The notes under the pieces are model-generated. The model saw nothing but the letters and a program-made list of their open reading frames with translations, was not told the DNA's origin and searched no databases. A program made the translations under genes and the position numbers. A DNA stretch of 21,444 nucleotides from a virus: positions 1 to 21,444 of IMG/VR virus record IMGVR_UViG_3300008120_000381; one strand, 5' to 3'. Shown here piece by piece: positions 21,400-21,444 of this stretch (its first letter is position 1; each line of letters begins with the position of its first letter).

Positions 21400-21444
21400 T
21401 CAGACGCTCCGACCGGTCAGATTAGAAAGGAACTGCCGCACCGT
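21400..21444 (-). CDS. C-terminal end of an unseen upstream gene (partial)
   Basis: Reading the minus strand from the window edge gives an open frame of 14 residues (TVRQFLSNLTGRSV) followed by TGA at 21402-21400. The stop lies 2 bases before the GTG of the next gene, the same tight spacing seen throughout the operon, so this is probably the tail end of a real co-transcribed gene. Too little is visible to name it. In phages of this layout a terminase or another structural gene could sit here, but that is a guess from gene order only. Confidence 0.5.
   Translation of the reverse strand, partial: TVRQFLSNLTGRSV

Noticed and set aside
1-21444. GCGATCGC (HIP1-like) octamers, suggesting a cyanophage
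   Set aside because: I found only a few copies (near 33, 4410, 6977 and 17779), close to what the general GATC excess predicts, far below cyanobacterial density.

Overview
The window is a nearly gap-free block of tailed-phage (or prophage) virion genes. All 29 coding regions lie on the minus strand, so the map reads right to left from 21444 to 1. The DNA is GC-rich (about 60-70% in the stretches I counted) and uses GC-rich codons, which suggests a high-GC bacterial host, perhaps an alphaproteobacterium; the host is inference only. The set of portal, tail accessory gp4-like and gp10-like proteins plus a beta-helix tailspike, with no tape measure or sheath gene, points to a short-tailed podovirus built on the P22 tail plan. 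The coat protein, however, is of the phage N4 gp56 type, so the particle is a mosaic.

Region by region in transcription order. (1) 21444-18231: end of an unseen gene, a 49-residue protein with a possible zinc site, two tandem paralogous structural proteins (285 and 394 aa), a protein with 20-residue repeats (282 aa) and a tiny 46-aa protein. (2) 18229-14505: a tail-fibre and host-recognition cassette: a 512-aa fibre with a duplicated 124-residue domain, a 131-aa beta protein, a glycine-rich 173-aa possible fibre tip, a 70-aa protein, an 87-aa cupin, a 203-aa fibre protein and a 59-aa possible fibre assembly protein. (3) 14508-13882: a polytopic membrane protein. (4) 13878-8280: head genes: portal, a Trp-rich 157-aa protein, a 41-aa micro-protein, scaffold, major coat and a decoration-like protein, closed by a strong hairpin at 8216-8261. 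(5) 8196-1: neck and tail: a 172-aa protein, gp4-like connector, a 126-aa fibre-head protein, a 221-aa beta protein, tailspike, gp10-like hub protein, an 87-aa protein, and two candidate ejection proteins, the last running off the window.

Most neighbours overlap by 1-4 bases (ATGA, GTGA, TAATG, TGATG) or lie within about 15 bases, so translation is probably coupled and transcription polycistronic. The strongest ribosome-binding sites precede the coat and decoration genes, as expected for the most abundant proteins. No terminase, lysis, replication, integrase, tRNA, CRISPR or reverse transcriptase gene is visible.

The most interesting features are structural: tandem paralogues that differ by an inserted domain; recurrent beta modules inserted into three different virion proteins; one attachment-type module shared by three proteins; a four-histidine cupin embedded in the fibre cassette; two separate candidate host-recognition devices (tailspike and fibre cassette); and a strong excess of GATC that drops in part of the fibre cassette.
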